DNA of 64,000 nucleotides from Marivivens donghaensis (GTDB taxonomy: Bacteria; Pseudomonadota; Alphaproteobacteria; Rhodobacterales; Rhodobacteraceae): NCBI RefSeq assembly GCF_011806565.1, contig NZ_JAATOP010000003.1, positions 1-64,000 on the forward strand, given 5' to 3'. The first letter of the stretch is position 1; each line of letters begins with the position of its first letter. The notes beneath the pieces were generated by a model. That model saw nothing but the letters and a program-made list of their open reading frames with translations, did no database searches and was not told the origin of the DNA. Made by a program: the position numbers and the translations under genes. This document shows, piece by piece, positions 1-10,742 of this stretch.

Positions 1-318
1 GGCCACGTCGGTGAGGTCGAAATGCCCGCCGCCGAAGTGGGTGAAGTCCTCGGCATCGCCGCCAAAGAGGAAGCACTGCGCGAAGCTGCGCCGGTTGACT
101 CCGATAGCGCGGGCGGCATGACTGTTGCTGCGTTGACGCTGGAGGAAAAGCTCGCAATCGCAGAGATCGTGCGCGACGAAATCCGCCCGCTCCGCCGCGA
201 GATTACGGCCTATAAAGAGCACAATAACCTCCAGACTATTCTGGGCGGTCTGGGCTATATCGTCGGTCTGTTCGGGGTCGGATTTTACTTCGCGGCGCTC
301 CGCAAACTGGCCGCCTGA
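1..318 (+). CDS. nikL: NikL/CbiL-like nickel-cobalt transport accessory protein, C-terminal part
   Basis: The reading frame is open from base 1, so the gene begins before the window and only its last 105 codons are present. The visible part is an acidic, helical stretch (a run of EEK, RDE and RRE residues) followed by one membrane segment with a GGLGYIVGLFGVGFYF pattern just before the C-terminus. This layout matches the C-terminus of the NikL/CbiL-type accessory subunit of ECF metal transporters, which anchors a periplasmic domain to the membrane. The gene ends 3 bases before an ECF permease gene that is followed by its ATPase, so it is the third part of one nickel or cobalt uptake operon. 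The metal cannot be decided from this fragment. Confidence 0.7.
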   Translation, partial: GHVGEVEMPAAEVGEVLGIAAKEEALREAAPVDSDSAGGMTVAALTLEEKLAIAEIVRDEIRPLRREITAYKEHNNLQTILGGLGYIVGLFGVGFYFAALRKLAA

Positions 319-321
319 CCG

Positions 322-1116
322 ATGTCTCAACCCCTTCTTGCCGCCGGTAGCGAAAAGAGTACGAGTGACAGCCTGCTGTCGCGCGGCTCTCTGGCTGCGC
401 TCGATCCGCGTATGCGGATCGTGGTCGCGGCCATCTACGCTATCGTCGTGGTTAGCTTGTCGGACTTCGCTGCGCTGGGTCTCGCGCTGGGCTTTGCGTT
501 CTGCCTCCTGCCGCTGTCCGGTCTGCCGATCAAGCGCACGCTGAAGCGTATGATCGGGATGGACAGCTTCATCATCTTTACGCTGCTGATCCTGCCGTTC
601 TCCGTTCCCGGCACGCCGATCTTTACCGTCTGGGGCTTCGTCGCCAGCTACGAAGGCCTCTGGCAGGCCATCGAAATCGCGCTGACTGCGAACGCTGCGA
701 TCCTGGGGTTGATGTGCCTTGTCGGCTCGATGGAGCCTGTCGCGATGGGCCATGGCCTCCACGCGCTGCGCGTGCCTGAACGGCTTGTGCAACTGATGAT
801 GTTCACCATCCGCTACATCGAAGTGCTGCGCGAAGAATACATGCGCCTGCGCGCCGCAATGAAGGTGCGCGGCTTCCGTCCTGGCACCAATTGGCACACC
901 TACCGCAGCTTCGGTTACCTCGTCGGGATCATGCTGGTCCGTGCGCTCGAGCGGTCCGAGCGGATCCTTGGCGCCATGAAATGTCGCGGGTTCACGGGGC
1001 GGTTCGTGCTGCTCGAACGGTTCAAGATGCAAAAACGCGACTGGACATTTGTCGCGCTGACAGGTTTGGCAATCCTCGCCCTCATCGCTGTGGAGCTGAG
1101 ACATGCCATTGCTTGA
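322..1116 (+). CDS. nikQ: ECF-type cobalt/nickel transporter, transmembrane coupling protein (EcfT/CbiQ family)
   Basis: This 264-residue membrane protein is the EcfT (T) component that links the substrate-binding unit to the ATPase. It has about five hydrophobic segments. Between roughly residues 180 and 230 it carries two short X-R-G coupling motifs (AMKVRGF and AMKCRGF) that insert into the ATPase dimer in this family. The start ATG is 3 bases after the upstream stop. The 3' end overlaps the ATPase gene by 14 bases, a strong sign of translational coupling. With the NikL-like protein upstream, nickel is the likelier substrate, but cobalt is possible. Confidence 0.9.
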   Translation: MSQPLLAAGSEKSTSDSLLSRGSLAALDPRMRIVVAAIYAIVVVSLSDFAALGLALGFAFCLLPLSGLPIKRTLKRMIGMDSFIIFTLLILPFSVPGTPIFTVWGFVASYEGLWQAIEIALTANAAILGLMCLVGSMEPVAMGHGLHALRVPERLVQLMMFTIRYIEVLREEYMRLRAAMKVRGFRPGTNWHTYRSFGYLVGIMLVRALERSERILGAMKCRGFTGRFVLLERFKMQKRDWTFVALTGLAILALIAVELRHAIA

Positions 1117-1756
1117 ACTGAGCGATATCAAGTTCGCCTATCCTGGCCACGACCCGATCCTGAACGGTGCCTCGCTGTCGCTCGAAGCCGGTGAGCGCCT
1201 GTCGATCCTCGGCCCCAATGGCGCAGGCAAATCGACGTTGCTCAAGATGATTGTCGGCCTGCTCAAGCCCGACGCGGGGCAGGTGTCGGTCTTTGGCGAA
1301 ACGCGCGACCAAGAAGCCGATTTCCACGACGTCCGCCGCCGCGTGGGCTTCGTGTTTCAGGACCCCGACGACCAGCTCTTCAGCCCGACTGTGGCCGAAG
1401 ACATCGCCTTCGGTCCGCTGAACCTCGGCAAATCGCGCGACGAGGCGCTGGCGCTTGTCGACAACATCCTCGCCAAGCTCGCGCTGACCCACTTGCGTGA
1501 CCGCATCACGCACCGCCTGTCTGGCGGTGAGAAGCGCCTTGTGACATTGGCGACTGTGCTGGTGATGGAGCCGGAAGTGCTGCTCCTCGATGAGCCGACA
1601 AACGCGCTGGACGAGGAAAACGAGGAGCGGTTGGTCGAAATCCTCTCTGGCCTGCCGCAGGCCATGCTGCTCATCAGCCACGATCCCAAATTCCGCGCGC
1701 GCGTCGCCCCCTCGGCCTATCGCCTCCGCGCCGGGGTGCTCACCCGCGAGGACTAA
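1103..1756 (+). CDS. nikO: ECF-type cobalt/nickel transporter ATP-binding protein (CbiO family)
   Basis: This 217-residue ABC ATPase powers the metal transporter. It shows a Walker A motif GPNGAGKST near residue 37, the Q-loop FQDPDDQ typical of EcfA/CbiO proteins, the signature LSGGEK, a Walker B with LLLDEPTNALD, and the switch histidine in LISHD. It is shorter than many CbiO proteins (about 270 residues) and lacks the extended C-terminal domain, as is common for NikO. It is the last gene of the operon. Its stop codon overlaps by 3 bases the stop of the convergent lysE-family gene. Confidence 0.9.
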   Translation: MPLLELSDIKFAYPGHDPILNGASLSLEAGERLSILGPNGAGKSTLLKMIVGLLKPDAGQVSVFGETRDQEADFHDVRRRVGFVFQDPDDQLFSPTVAEDIAFGPLNLGKSRDEALALVDNILAKLALTHLRDRITHRLSGGEKRLVTLATVLVMEPEVLLLDEPTNALDEENEERLVEILSGLPQAMLLISHDPKFRARVAPSAYRLRAGVLTRED

Positions 1757-2388
1757 AGCGACGGTTTGTAGAGCGCCAGTTTCGCGCCGAAGCCGATGAA
1801 CACCGCGCCTGTCACGCCCTTGAGCCAGCGTTGGAATGTCCCGTTTTGCGCAGCCTTGGTCAGGCGGGACATCAGTAGCACCATTGCCGTGAACCAGACC
1901 GCGTTGATCATCGAATGGATAAACACCAACGTGAAAGAGGCGAGCGGCGTCGTCTCGCCGATATGGATGAACTGCGGGAAGGCCGCGAGGTAGAACATCG
2001 ACACTTTCGGGTTCAGCGCGTTCGTCAAAACGCCCTCGATGTAGGCTTTGCGCAGGGTGCGTTTGCGCTCGGCGGGTTTGACCGAGGCGACGTTCACACC
2101 TTGCCAAGCGGCGATCAGCGCCTTGATCCCGACCCAGCACAGATATGCCGCGCCGATGTATTTCACGGCGGCAAAGGCAGTGGCTGACTGCACCAGAACC
2201 ATCGAAAGGCCGAAGATCGCCATCGCGCCGTGGATATAGAAACCCGTCACCAACCCCGCAATATTCACAAATCCCGCCGCGCGGCCCGAGGTCGGCACCG
2301 TCTTGGCGATCAGCACCCCGTTCGGGCCGGGTGACATGACCAGCAGGCTGGCGACGAACGCGAAAGTCAGAATTTCAGACAGAGCCAT
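1753..2388 (-). CDS. LysE family translocator
   Basis: This 211-residue inner-membrane protein belongs to the LysE/RhtB exporter family. It has about six hydrophobic helices, the N-terminal SPGPNGVLIAKT stretch typical of the family near residue 20, and aromatic/small-residue helices towards the end. Members export amino acids or their derivatives; the substrate cannot be read from sequence. The start is supported by GGAG nine bases upstream. It stands alone, convergent with the metal transporter operon and divergent from glpK. Confidence 0.85.
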   Translation of the reverse strand: MALSEILTFAFVASLLVMSPGPNGVLIAKTVPTSGRAAGFVNIAGLVTGFYIHGAMAIFGLSMVLVQSATAFAAVKYIGAAYLCWVGIKALIAAWQGVNVASVKPAERKRTLRKAYIEGVLTNALNPKVSMFYLAAFPQFIHIGETTPLASFTLVFIHSMINAVWFTAMVLLMSRLTKAAQNGTFQRWLKGVTGAVFIGFGAKLALYKPSL

Positions 2389-2493
2389 TTTCCACTCCTG
2401 CGGGATATCCGATTTTTAGGGGTAAACTTTGATGCGAGATAGGGCAATATGCCGGTCGCTCCGCTTGCCGCCTTGTAATCCATCCGTTTTCAG

Positions 2494-2508
2494 TGCCCCA
2501 TTGGGGCA
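2494..2508. other. Short hairpin in the glpK leader
   Basis: TGCCCC and GGGGCA form a 6-bp inverted repeat with an ATT loop, ending 15 bases before the glpK ribosome binding site. It could be an operator or a weak leader structure. There is no T-run after it on the plus strand. Confidence 0.35.
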
Positions 2509-2537
2509 TTTACAGACATTACCGAGGAGGGGCGGCG

Positions 2538-4016
2538 ATGACACATATTCTGGCCATTGATCAGGGCACTACATCCACGCGATCCATTGTTTTCGACAGC
2601 GCGATGAAGGCCGTTGCCTCGGCTCAGGAAGAATTCCAGCAGTATTTCCCCAATAGCGGCTGGGTCGAACACGATCCCGCAGACCTCTGGGCCAGCACCG
2701 CCGCAACCTGCCGCTCTGCCATTGAAAAGTCCGGCGGTGCAGAGATCGCGGCCATCGGCATCACCAACCAGCGCGAAACGACGCTTGTCTGGGATCGCAA
2801 GACCGGCGCGCCCGTCTACAAGGCCATCGTCTGGCAGGACCGCCGCACAGCCGAGATGTGCAGGGCGCTCAAAGAGGACGGCTTCGAGGAGGTTATCACC
2901 GACCGCACGGGCCTTCTGCTCGATCCTTATTTCAGCGCGACCAAGCTGGCGTGGATCCTCGATAACGTCGAAGGCGCCCGCAGTCGCGCCGAGGCTGGCG
3001 AGCTGGTTTTCGGCACCGTAGACACGTGGCTGGTGTGGAACCTCACCGGCGGCGCCGTGCATGTGACGGACGCGACGAACGCTGCCCGTACAATGCTCTA
3101 CGACATCCGCAAGGGGCGTTGGTCCAAGACGATCTGTGAGCGCCTCAACATCCCGATGTCGATGCTGCCCGAAGTGCGCGACTGCGCCGCCGATTTTGGT
3201 GAGACGCGGCCCGATCTCTTTGGCCACCCCATTCCGATCCTCGGTATCGCGGGCGACCAGCAGGCCGCGACCATCGGTCAGGCGTGCTTTGAACCTGGCA
3301 TGATGAAGTCCACCTACGGCACCGGATGTTTCGCGCTGATCAACACGGGCGACACGCCCGTCCGTTCGCAAAACCGCCTGCTGACCACGATTGCCTATCA
3401 GCTGGAGGGCAAACCGACCTACGCGCTCGAAGGGTCGATTTTCATCGCGGGCGCGGTGGTGCAATGGCTGCGCGACGGGCTGAAGATCATCCGCGACGCA
3501 AAAGAAACCCAACCGCTCGCTGAACGTGCCGACCCCATGCAGAATGTCGTCCTTGTGCCCGCGTTCACTGGCCTCGGTGCGCCCTATTGGAACGCCGAGT
3601 GCCGCGGCGCGGTCTTTGGCCTTACCCGCAATTCCGGCCCCGAGGAGTTCGCGCGCGCGGCCTTGGAAAGCGTTGGCTACCAGACGCGCGATCTGCTCGC
3701 CGCGATGCAGGCCGACATTGGAGAGGTCAGCGATGCCATGCTCCGCGTTGATGGCGGGATGAGTGCCTCGGACTTTGCCATGCAGTTCCTGTCGGACATC
3801 ATCGGCGCGCAGGTGGACCGCCCCAAGGTGCTGGAAACCACGGCGCTCGGCGTGGCGTGGCTGGCAGGGCAACGCGCGGGCATCTATCCGGGCCAAGAGG
3901 AATTCGCCGCGCAATGGGCGCTGGATCGCAGCTTCATGCCAAAGATGGACGAAGACACCCGTGCCGAGAAATACGGCGCGTGGCAGCGGGCCGTCGACGC
4001 GACCCTGAGGTTCTGA
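2538..4016 (+). CDS. glpK: Glycerol kinase
   Basis: The product (492 residues) phosphorylates glycerol with ATP to sn-glycerol 3-phosphate, the entry step of glycerol catabolism. The FGGY-kinase signs are clear: the phosphate-binding DQGTTSTRS at residues 8-16, WQDRRT near residue 80, STYGTGCF near residue 258, and the C-terminal DGGMSAS loop. The length is close to the usual 500 residues. The ATG at 2538 is chosen over an upstream start because GAGGAGGGG lies 6 bases before it. No glpF or glpD is adjacent, so the gene is a single unit followed by an intrinsic terminator. Confidence 0.96.
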   Translation: MTHILAIDQGTTSTRSIVFDSAMKAVASAQEEFQQYFPNSGWVEHDPADLWASTAATCRSAIEKSGGAEIAAIGITNQRETTLVWDRKTGAPVYKAIVWQDRRTAEMCRALKEDGFEEVITDRTGLLLDPYFSATKLAWILDNVEGARSRAEAGELVFGTVDTWLVWNLTGGAVHVTDATNAARTMLYDIRKGRWSKTICERLNIPMSMLPEVRDCAADFGETRPDLFGHPIPILGIAGDQQAATIGQACFEPGMMKSTYGTGCFALINTGDTPVRSQNRLLTTIAYQLEGKPTYALEGSIFIAGAVVQWLRDGLKIIRDAKETQPLAERADPMQNVVLVPAFTGLGAPYWNAECRGAVFGLTRNSGPEEFARAALESVGYQTRDLLAAMQADIGEVSDAMLRVDGGMSASDFAMQFLSDIIGAQVDRPKVLETTALGVAWLAGQRAGIYPGQEEFAAQWALDRSFMPKMDEDTRAEKYGAWQRAVDATLRF

Positions 4017-4034
4017 GGCCCTTCTGAAAACAGA

Positions 4035-4057
4035 AAAGGCGCCCAGTGGGCGCCTTT
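4035..4057. terminator. Bidirectional intrinsic terminator between glpK and the complex I subunit gene
   Basis: AAAGGCGCCC (4035-4044) pairs perfectly with GGGCGCCTTT (4048-4057) around a 3-base loop. It lies between convergent genes. The T-rich tail is better on the minus strand (TTTTCTGTTTTC), so it can end transcription from both sides. Confidence 0.8.
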
Positions 4058-4085
4058 CGAAAAGTCGGAGCAAAGCTCTGTTTAA

Positions 4086-4397
4086 TCAGTGCGTCCAGAC
4101 CTGACGGCGCGAAGTCGCGAAGTTTTCGCCATAACCGCCGGTGCGGATGTTGGCTTTGCGGCCATGGGGTTCCTGAACAACAACGTCGAGCTTCTTCTCG
4201 GCCGCGTATTCCAGAGCGGCTTCTTTGGTGTCAAAATACATCTTCACTTGGCTCTGGGTGTCGGTCGAGGAGGTCCAACCCATCAGCGGGTCGACTTCAC
4301 GTGCGGACGATGCGGCGTATTCCAGAATCCAGCGTTTGGTTTTGGCAGTGCCCGAGGACATGGCGGTCTTGGCCGGACGGTAGATTCGTGCGCGCAT
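4086..4397 (-). CDS. ETC complex I subunit (NDUFS4-like)
   Basis: This 103-residue protein resembles the conserved domain of NDUFS4, an accessory subunit of respiratory complex I that is shared by mitochondria and alphaproteobacteria. It starts MRARIYRPAKTAMSSG and has a WILEY segment, an acidic central part and the late basic RKANIRTGGYG region, as in the family. The ATG at 4397 is preceded by GGAG eight bases upstream; longer upstream readings lack such a site. The gene stands alone, away from any nuo cluster, which is usual for this accessory subunit. Confidence 0.85.
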   Translation of the reverse strand: MRARIYRPAKTAMSSGTAKTKRWILEYAASSAREVDPLMGWTSSTDTQSQVKMYFDTKEAALEYAAEKKLDVVVQEPHGRKANIRTGGYGENFATSRRQVWTH

Positions 4398-4493
4398 CGG
4401 AAGTCTCCTTCTAGGTGGCCCCCTTATCCCGAAAAACGGACGATTGTTCAAGCTAGGAACGCTGTTTGCGTGCCTGAACAAAGGCATATGTCC

Positions 4494-4508
4494 GAACGGC
4501 CCTTGAAC
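4494..4508. promoter_or_regulatory. LexA (SOS) box of uvrB
   Basis: GAAC at 4494-4497 and GAAC at 4505-4508 are separated by exactly seven bases, the direct-repeat LexA operator known in alphaproteobacteria. The second half-site lies inside a good -35 (TTGAAC, 4503-4508), which is followed after 17 bases by ATTATT. Binding would block polymerase 45 bases upstream of the uvrB start codon. Confidence 0.8.
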
Positions 4509-4553
4509 AAGAACAAATAGCGCACATTATTAGGACGACAAAGGAGCACCCCG

Positions 4554-6743
<2,190 letters not shown>

Positions 6744-6760
6744 GGGGCGCGGCAACGCAT

Positions 6761-6871
6761 TTACATCACAGCTGCGGCGATCACGCCCGCTTTGACGGCG
6801 GTCTTTGCGACCTTGCCGACGCAACCGCTCAATCCGGTGAGTAAGGCTACAGCTAGTAGCAGGCGTTTCAT
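6761..6871 (-). CDS. Very small predicted lipoprotein (36 residues)
   Basis: This short gene has a start ATG with GGAG eight bases upstream. It encodes a classic lipoprotein signal: basic KR, a leucine/alanine core and the lipobox LSGC at residues 14-17. The mature peptide would be only about 20 residues (CVGKVAKTAVKAGVIAAAVM), amphipathic and weakly basic. It resembles entericidin-like small lipoproteins in size only; no function is claimed. It sits between uvrB (convergent) and the terminator of the next gene. Confidence 0.6.
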   Translation of the reverse strand: MKRLLLAVALLTGLSGCVGKVAKTAVKAGVIAAAVM

Positions 6872-6904
6872 GTCAGGCTCCAATTTTGATCGGGGCGTTC
6901 TACA

Positions 6905-6937
6905 AACAAAATAGCCCCCTGCACAGAGCAGGGGGCT
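6905..6937 (-). terminator. Intrinsic terminator of the acidic membrane protein gene
   Basis: A perfect 10-bp stem, AGCCCCCTGC (6913-6922) with GCAGGGGGCT (6928-6937), has a 5-base loop. On the minus strand it is followed by ATTTTGTTTGT. It lies 26 bases after the stop of the gene at 6963-7310. Confidence 0.85.
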
Positions 6938-6962
6938 AGAAAACTCTTAAACTTTACCGTGA

Positions 6963-7310
6963 TTACTGCTGTTCGGTAACTTCGTCGGCAGCTTGATCAG
7001 CGGCTTCTGCAGTCGCATCAGCAGCTTCTTCGGTAGCAGCAGCTGCATCTTCGGCAGCGTCGCCCAGTACCGGCTCGCCTTCAGCGTCTTCCGGCGGATT
7101 TACTTCGATGGTCGGAACTTCGACTTCAACAGTCTTGGTGCCGGCTTCAACCGAACCGACGGTTGCGTCGAATTCAGGCATCTGGCCGCCTTCGACAGAA
7201 ACTTCCGGCAGGACGGTTTCTTGGGTCTGGTCGACGTCGACCATATAGATGCCGACTGCGATAAGAAGAACGACTACGATTGCGCCTACAATGGCCCACA
7301 CACTTTTCAT
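6963..7310 (-). CDS. Hypothetical membrane-anchored acidic protein
   Basis: The 115-residue product has one N-terminal membrane helix (residues 4-24, VWAIVGAIVVVLLIAVGIYMV) and a long, very acidic tail. The tail is dominated by Glu, Asp and Ala in EEAADATAEAADQAADEV-type repeats at the C-terminus, which should be a helical or disordered acidic stretch. No enzymatic motif is visible. The N-in, single-helix topology would place the acidic tail in the periplasm. It has its own strong terminator. The role is unknown. Confidence 0.75.
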   Translation of the reverse strand: MKSVWAIVGAIVVVLLIAVGIYMVDVDQTQETVLPEVSVEGGQMPEFDATVGSVEAGTKTVEVEVPTIEVNPPEDAEGEPVLGDAAEDAAAATEEAADATAEAADQAADEVTEQQ

Positions 7311-7404
7311 GACTTAAACCTTTCGTGGTTCTATGCACTTGTTGCAGATCAAACTCACGACTTGGCGATTCCGTTCCGCGAAAAGTTCGAGCTTTCGTGA
7401 ATAA

Positions 7405-7812
7405 TTAGCGCATGACGTGAACAGCACACTGTGCATGACGGACGACTCGCGCTGCCGTCGAGCCCAGCAGATAGTCTCCAAGGCCCGGATGGTGTGATGC
7501 CATCACGATCAGATCGACACCGTGCTCTTCCGCCCAGTCGAGGATCGAGCGACCGGCATGGCCGTCAATCACATAAGCCTGACAGTTGGGCGTGCTCGCA
7601 GCGCGCGCGCCGAGCTCTTTGCTGATGGCTTCACGCGTTTCCGCCATCATGTCCATCGGCATGTAGGACAGCGCGTAGGACGGCATTTCTTCGATCACAT
7701 GGATCAGCGTGATCTGCGCATCGGGAGCCGCCAGACGTTTCGCGACTTCGACAGGGTCAAAGCCGTCGTAGGCATGATCGAAGGCAATCGGGACGAGGAT
7801 ATTTTTATACAT
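7405..7812 (-). CDS. Universal stress protein (UspA family)
   Basis: A 135-residue single-domain USP. It begins MYKNILVPIAFD (beta-strand 1 with the conserved Asp) and ends with the nucleotide-binding pattern GxxGxxxxLLGSxAxxVxRxxxCxVxV, seen here as GLGDYLLGSTAARVVRHAQCAVHV, so it is probably an ATP-binding type. The ATG at 7812 is chosen because it begins the conserved strand and has GGAG about ten bases upstream; an upstream extension to 7875 has no family match. It is transcribed away from the DUF218 gene. Confidence 0.9.
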   Translation of the reverse strand: MYKNILVPIAFDHAYDGFDPVEVAKRLAAPDAQITLIHVIEEMPSYALSYMPMDMMAETREAISKELGARAASTPNCQAYVIDGHAGRSILDWAEEHGVDLIVMASHHPGLGDYLLGSTAARVVRHAQCAVHVMR

Positions 7813-7909
7813 GACCGAACTCCTTTGTTCTTGAAGCCAGCATGACATCGCGCAGAGTTGCGCGCTTTGATCCATGTCACCCTAGCGCGGGTGTGCTAGG
7901 TCGTAGCTC

Positions 7910-8359
7910 ATGACAACTGCTTTGATCCTCGGCGCTGCGATGCGCAAAGACGGCCCGTCGCCCGCGCTGGTCAGGCGGGCCGAACACGCGGCGGGTCTGT
8001 ATCTGGCGGGGCAGGTCGATCATCTGGTGGCCTGCGGCGGTTGCGTGACCTTTCCCCCGACCGAGGCCGAGGCGATCAGGGTGATCCTGCTGGCGAATGG
8101 CGTGCCGGCCACCGCGATCACGCTTGAGGACAAATCGGTCGATACCGTCCAGAATTTCCGCTTCGCCAAGTCGCTCGTCAGCGGTCCGGTCATCGTTGTC
8201 ACCGACCGCCTGCATATGCCCCGCGCGATGCGCACCGCGCGGGCTGTCGGGATCGAGGCGCACCCCGCGCCGGTGCCGCACCGCTTAAAGCCGCGGCTGG
8301 TCCTGCGCGAGGTCGGTGCCAATATCCTCTATCTGTGGAAGCTCAGAGGCATCCGCTAA
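7910..8359 (+). CDS. YdcF family protein (DUF218)
   Basis: This 149-residue protein has the DUF218 layout: an N-terminal ALILGAAMRKDGPSPAL strand-loop, a conserved glycine turn (ACGG), the acidic EAEAI helix, a serine/threonine-rich DKSVDTVQN motif, and the VVTDRLHMPRAM segment that resembles the nucleotide-binding loop of YdcF. E. coli YdcF binds S-adenosylmethionine, but the cellular role of the family is uncertain. There is no membrane segment, so it is cytoplasmic. Its stop overlaps by 4 bases the end of the convergent beta-helix gene. Confidence 0.85.
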   Translation: MTTALILGAAMRKDGPSPALVRRAEHAAGLYLAGQVDHLVACGGCVTFPPTEAEAIRVILLANGVPATAITLEDKSVDTVQNFRFAKSLVSGPVIVVTDRLHMPRAMRTARAVGIEAHPAPVPHRLKPRLVLREVGANILYLWKLRGIR

Positions 8360-10644
8360 AGCGGGCGGTCCATCCGCACCCGCAGCCAGATCTTGCCCTT
8401 GCACGCTGTCGGCCAGTTCAGCTCCACCTTCGTGCCGTCGGAGCCTTGCTCTGTCAGCGACCACGGCAGCGCGGTTACGGCGTTGCCCTGCGCGTCCGTC
8501 ACCTTGCCCGACATCGTCACCCCTTCGACCACGCGTGCGCGACCGCCGAACGGTAGGCTCGGTTTCGTTGCCACGGTCCACTTGTCCGACCGCGTGCCTT
8601 GGTCGTGTTCGATCATCGACGGGTTCACTATTTCTTCGTTCACGCCGTTGAAGGTATTCCCGTAAAACAGGACATTGCGCATTCGCGTGTAGTCGAGGTC
8701 GGCAAAGGTCGTGTCCACTTTCTCCACACGGTCGATATTGCCGTTGAGCGAGCGGAACGTGTTCCCTGTCACAGAAAGCCCGTGGATGTAATGGTTCGGG
8801 CCATAGGGCTTTACGATGATAAAGCTGAACCAGTCGCCGGTGTCGTTGACGTGGAAAATATTGCCCGTCACCGTAAGGCCGCCGAACGAATACTGCTGCC
8901 CTAGGGCAGGCGTCGCATCGTGCTCGTTGGTCAGTTCGATGAAGTTGTTGTCGATATAGTTGCCGGTGATGACCGACTTGGTATTCGGCGTGGTGAAGAT
9001 GATCCCGCCCTTGCGCACGCCGAGGTCCTCGCCGTCCCCGTGGAACCAGTGGTTGCCGGTGATCAGGTTGCCCGCACCGCCCAGAATGCAGAAGTGCTTG
9101 AACCGCACCACGCGGGTATCGCGGATTTTGACGTCGTTGTGGTTGGCGTTGAACCCGATGGAGACGCGCTGCGACACGGGCAGGGACATCTCGTCAGAAA
9201 GGAACTGGCAGCGGTCGATGGTCAGGCCTTGACAGCCACTCCCGATCGAGGTCAGGCCGCGATCCTTGGGACGGTTGATGAAGCAGTCACGCACATGGAA
9301 AATGCCGCCGCCCTTGGCCAGCATGATGCACGACGCGCGGCCTACGCCGTTCATCTCGATATCGTCGAGGATGAAGTTCGTCAGCGCCTCGAAACCCGAG
9401 AAATCCAGCATGTACTGGAAGCGCTCAAAAGTGAACGTCTGCGTGCCTTCCGCGTCATAAAGCGCCTTGTTCAGCGTCACGGTCTTTGCCGCGACGTTGA
9501 CGTCCCGAACGTAAATCTCGCGGCCCACGCCGTTACCCGTCACCAGCGAGCCGACGCGTATATTCGCGGCATTGGTCACTTCGGTCAGCGTGCGGTCGTT
9601 CGACGCCGAATAGGTGCCCTTTGAGGTCACGGTCTGCGTGTCCCACTTCTGGCTATCAACGGCCTCCAGTTGGCCATTGCGGATCACACGGCGGGTGGCA
9701 AAGCTCGTGCGGCTCCCCTCGGCGGCCTGCATGTCCACCGGTTCGGTCAACTGAACACGGCGCCCGCCCATATCGAGCGACTCGTGGCCGGAGTTATTCA
9801 GCAGCGCCTGAAACGCCTTCTTGAACGCGATCTGCTCGTCCCCGAACGCGTCGATATAGGTCGGCAGGTCGAAGTTCTTTTGCAGCACCAGCCGGTGCCC
9901 CGCCGCCATCGTCACGGTGCCTTCGAAACGGATGTGGTTCTCGATCGTGACGTGGTTATTCAGGCGATAGGCGCCCGCAGGCACGAAGACGGTGCGCCCG
10001 TCCGCCGCAGCATCGGCAGCCTCGAACGCTGCGCTGTCGTCGGTCGTGCCGTCACCCACAGCGCCGTAGTCGCGCACGTCGACCAGCCCGAGCATGTCGC
10101 GCAGAAAGACCGAGGTCACATCCTCGATCACCAGATCATCGACGCGCACGATCCCGCCCGTCGGGCCGGTAAAATCGAGGCCGAAATGTCCGTAGATCAC
10201 GTCCTTCCAGACCATATCCACGCCGCCGCGCGGTCCTGTGCCTATGATGGCCGACACCTCGACTACTTCGCCGTAGCTGGTCAGCGTCACCTCCGGACCG
10301 ACCTCTGTCAGCCCGCTCACATGGGTGCCGCCAGCGCCTCCCGCCCAGCCCGCCACGCGCACGGTCGGGAAGGGACCGGACAGCGCCTTGACCTTGGCCG
10401 ATACGCGCAGATAGCACCCCGGAATGATCGGCGTTTCGCCCATGTAGCGCAGTTTCTGCGTGGAGGCCGTTTTCAGTATTTCCAGACAACCGGCAAAGTT
10501 CTGGTCCGACTGCACATAGACGCCGTTGCCGGAGCCCGCATAGGTGTCCGATCCCGGAGTACCGTCGCCGCTCGACCAGACCGAAAGACCATCCGCAAAC
10601 GCGGGCGGCATCAGTTGCAGCCCGTCAGTAATCGCCTTGTTCAT
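8356..10644 (-). CDS. Right-handed parallel beta-helix protein, phage tail-spike-like (GH28/pectate-lyase fold)
   Basis: The 762-residue product has no signal peptide. Residues about 1-180 form a lectin- or carbohydrate-module-like head. Near residue 190 comes the pectate-lyase-superfamily entry motif (VDVRDYGAVGDGTTDDSAAF), then several hundred residues with repeated beta-helix turns (ITGNHWF, ITGNYIDNN, VTGNIFHV, VTGNTFRS). A beta-rich cap ends the protein. This layout is that of trimeric phage tail spikes. Rhodobacterales gene transfer agents use an unlinked tail-fibre gene, and this may be such a gene; that link is inference from memory. The ATG at 10644 has GGGG six bases upstream. The gene stands alone. 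Confidence 0.75.
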   Translation of the reverse strand: MNKAITDGLQLMPPAFADGLSVWSSGDGTPGSDTYAGSGNGVYVQSDQNFAGCLEILKTASTQKLRYMGETPIIPGCYLRVSAKVKALSGPFPTVRVAGWAGGAGGTHVSGLTEVGPEVTLTSYGEVVEVSAIIGTGPRGGVDMVWKDVIYGHFGLDFTGPTGGIVRVDDLVIEDVTSVFLRDMLGLVDVRDYGAVGDGTTDDSAAFEAADAAADGRTVFVPAGAYRLNNHVTIENHIRFEGTVTMAAGHRLVLQKNFDLPTYIDAFGDEQIAFKKAFQALLNNSGHESLDMGGRRVQLTEPVDMQAAEGSRTSFATRRVIRNGQLEAVDSQKWDTQTVTSKGTYSASNDRTLTEVTNAANIRVGSLVTGNGVGREIYVRDVNVAAKTVTLNKALYDAEGTQTFTFERFQYMLDFSGFEALTNFILDDIEMNGVGRASCIMLAKGGGIFHVRDCFINRPKDRGLTSIGSGCQGLTIDRCQFLSDEMSLPVSQRVSIGFNANHNDVKIRDTRVVRFKHFCILGGAGNLITGNHWFHGDGEDLGVRKGGIIFTTPNTKSVITGNYIDNNFIELTNEHDATPALGQQYSFGGLTVTGNIFHVNDTGDWFSFIIVKPYGPNHYIHGLSVTGNTFRSLNGNIDRVEKVDTTFADLDYTRMRNVLFYGNTFNGVNEEIVNPSMIEHDQGTRSDKWTVATKPSLPFGGRARVVEGVTMSGKVTDAQGNAVTALPWSLTEQGSDGTKVELNWPTACKGKIWLRVRMDRPL

Positions 10645-10742
10645 GTTCACCCCTTCGTATCCCGTAGCCGGAGGTCATCCGGCGGTTCGGGAAAGGGTGT
10701 AACAAGGCGCGGTAAATATCCGCTCAGCGCACCGTACGGTGC

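Noticed and set aside
10729-10742. Perfect palindrome GCACCGTACGGTGC as a terminator
   Set aside because: It follows the DUF4864 stop codon but has no T-run on either strand and a zero-length loop as a hairpin; left as a palindrome of unknown meaning.
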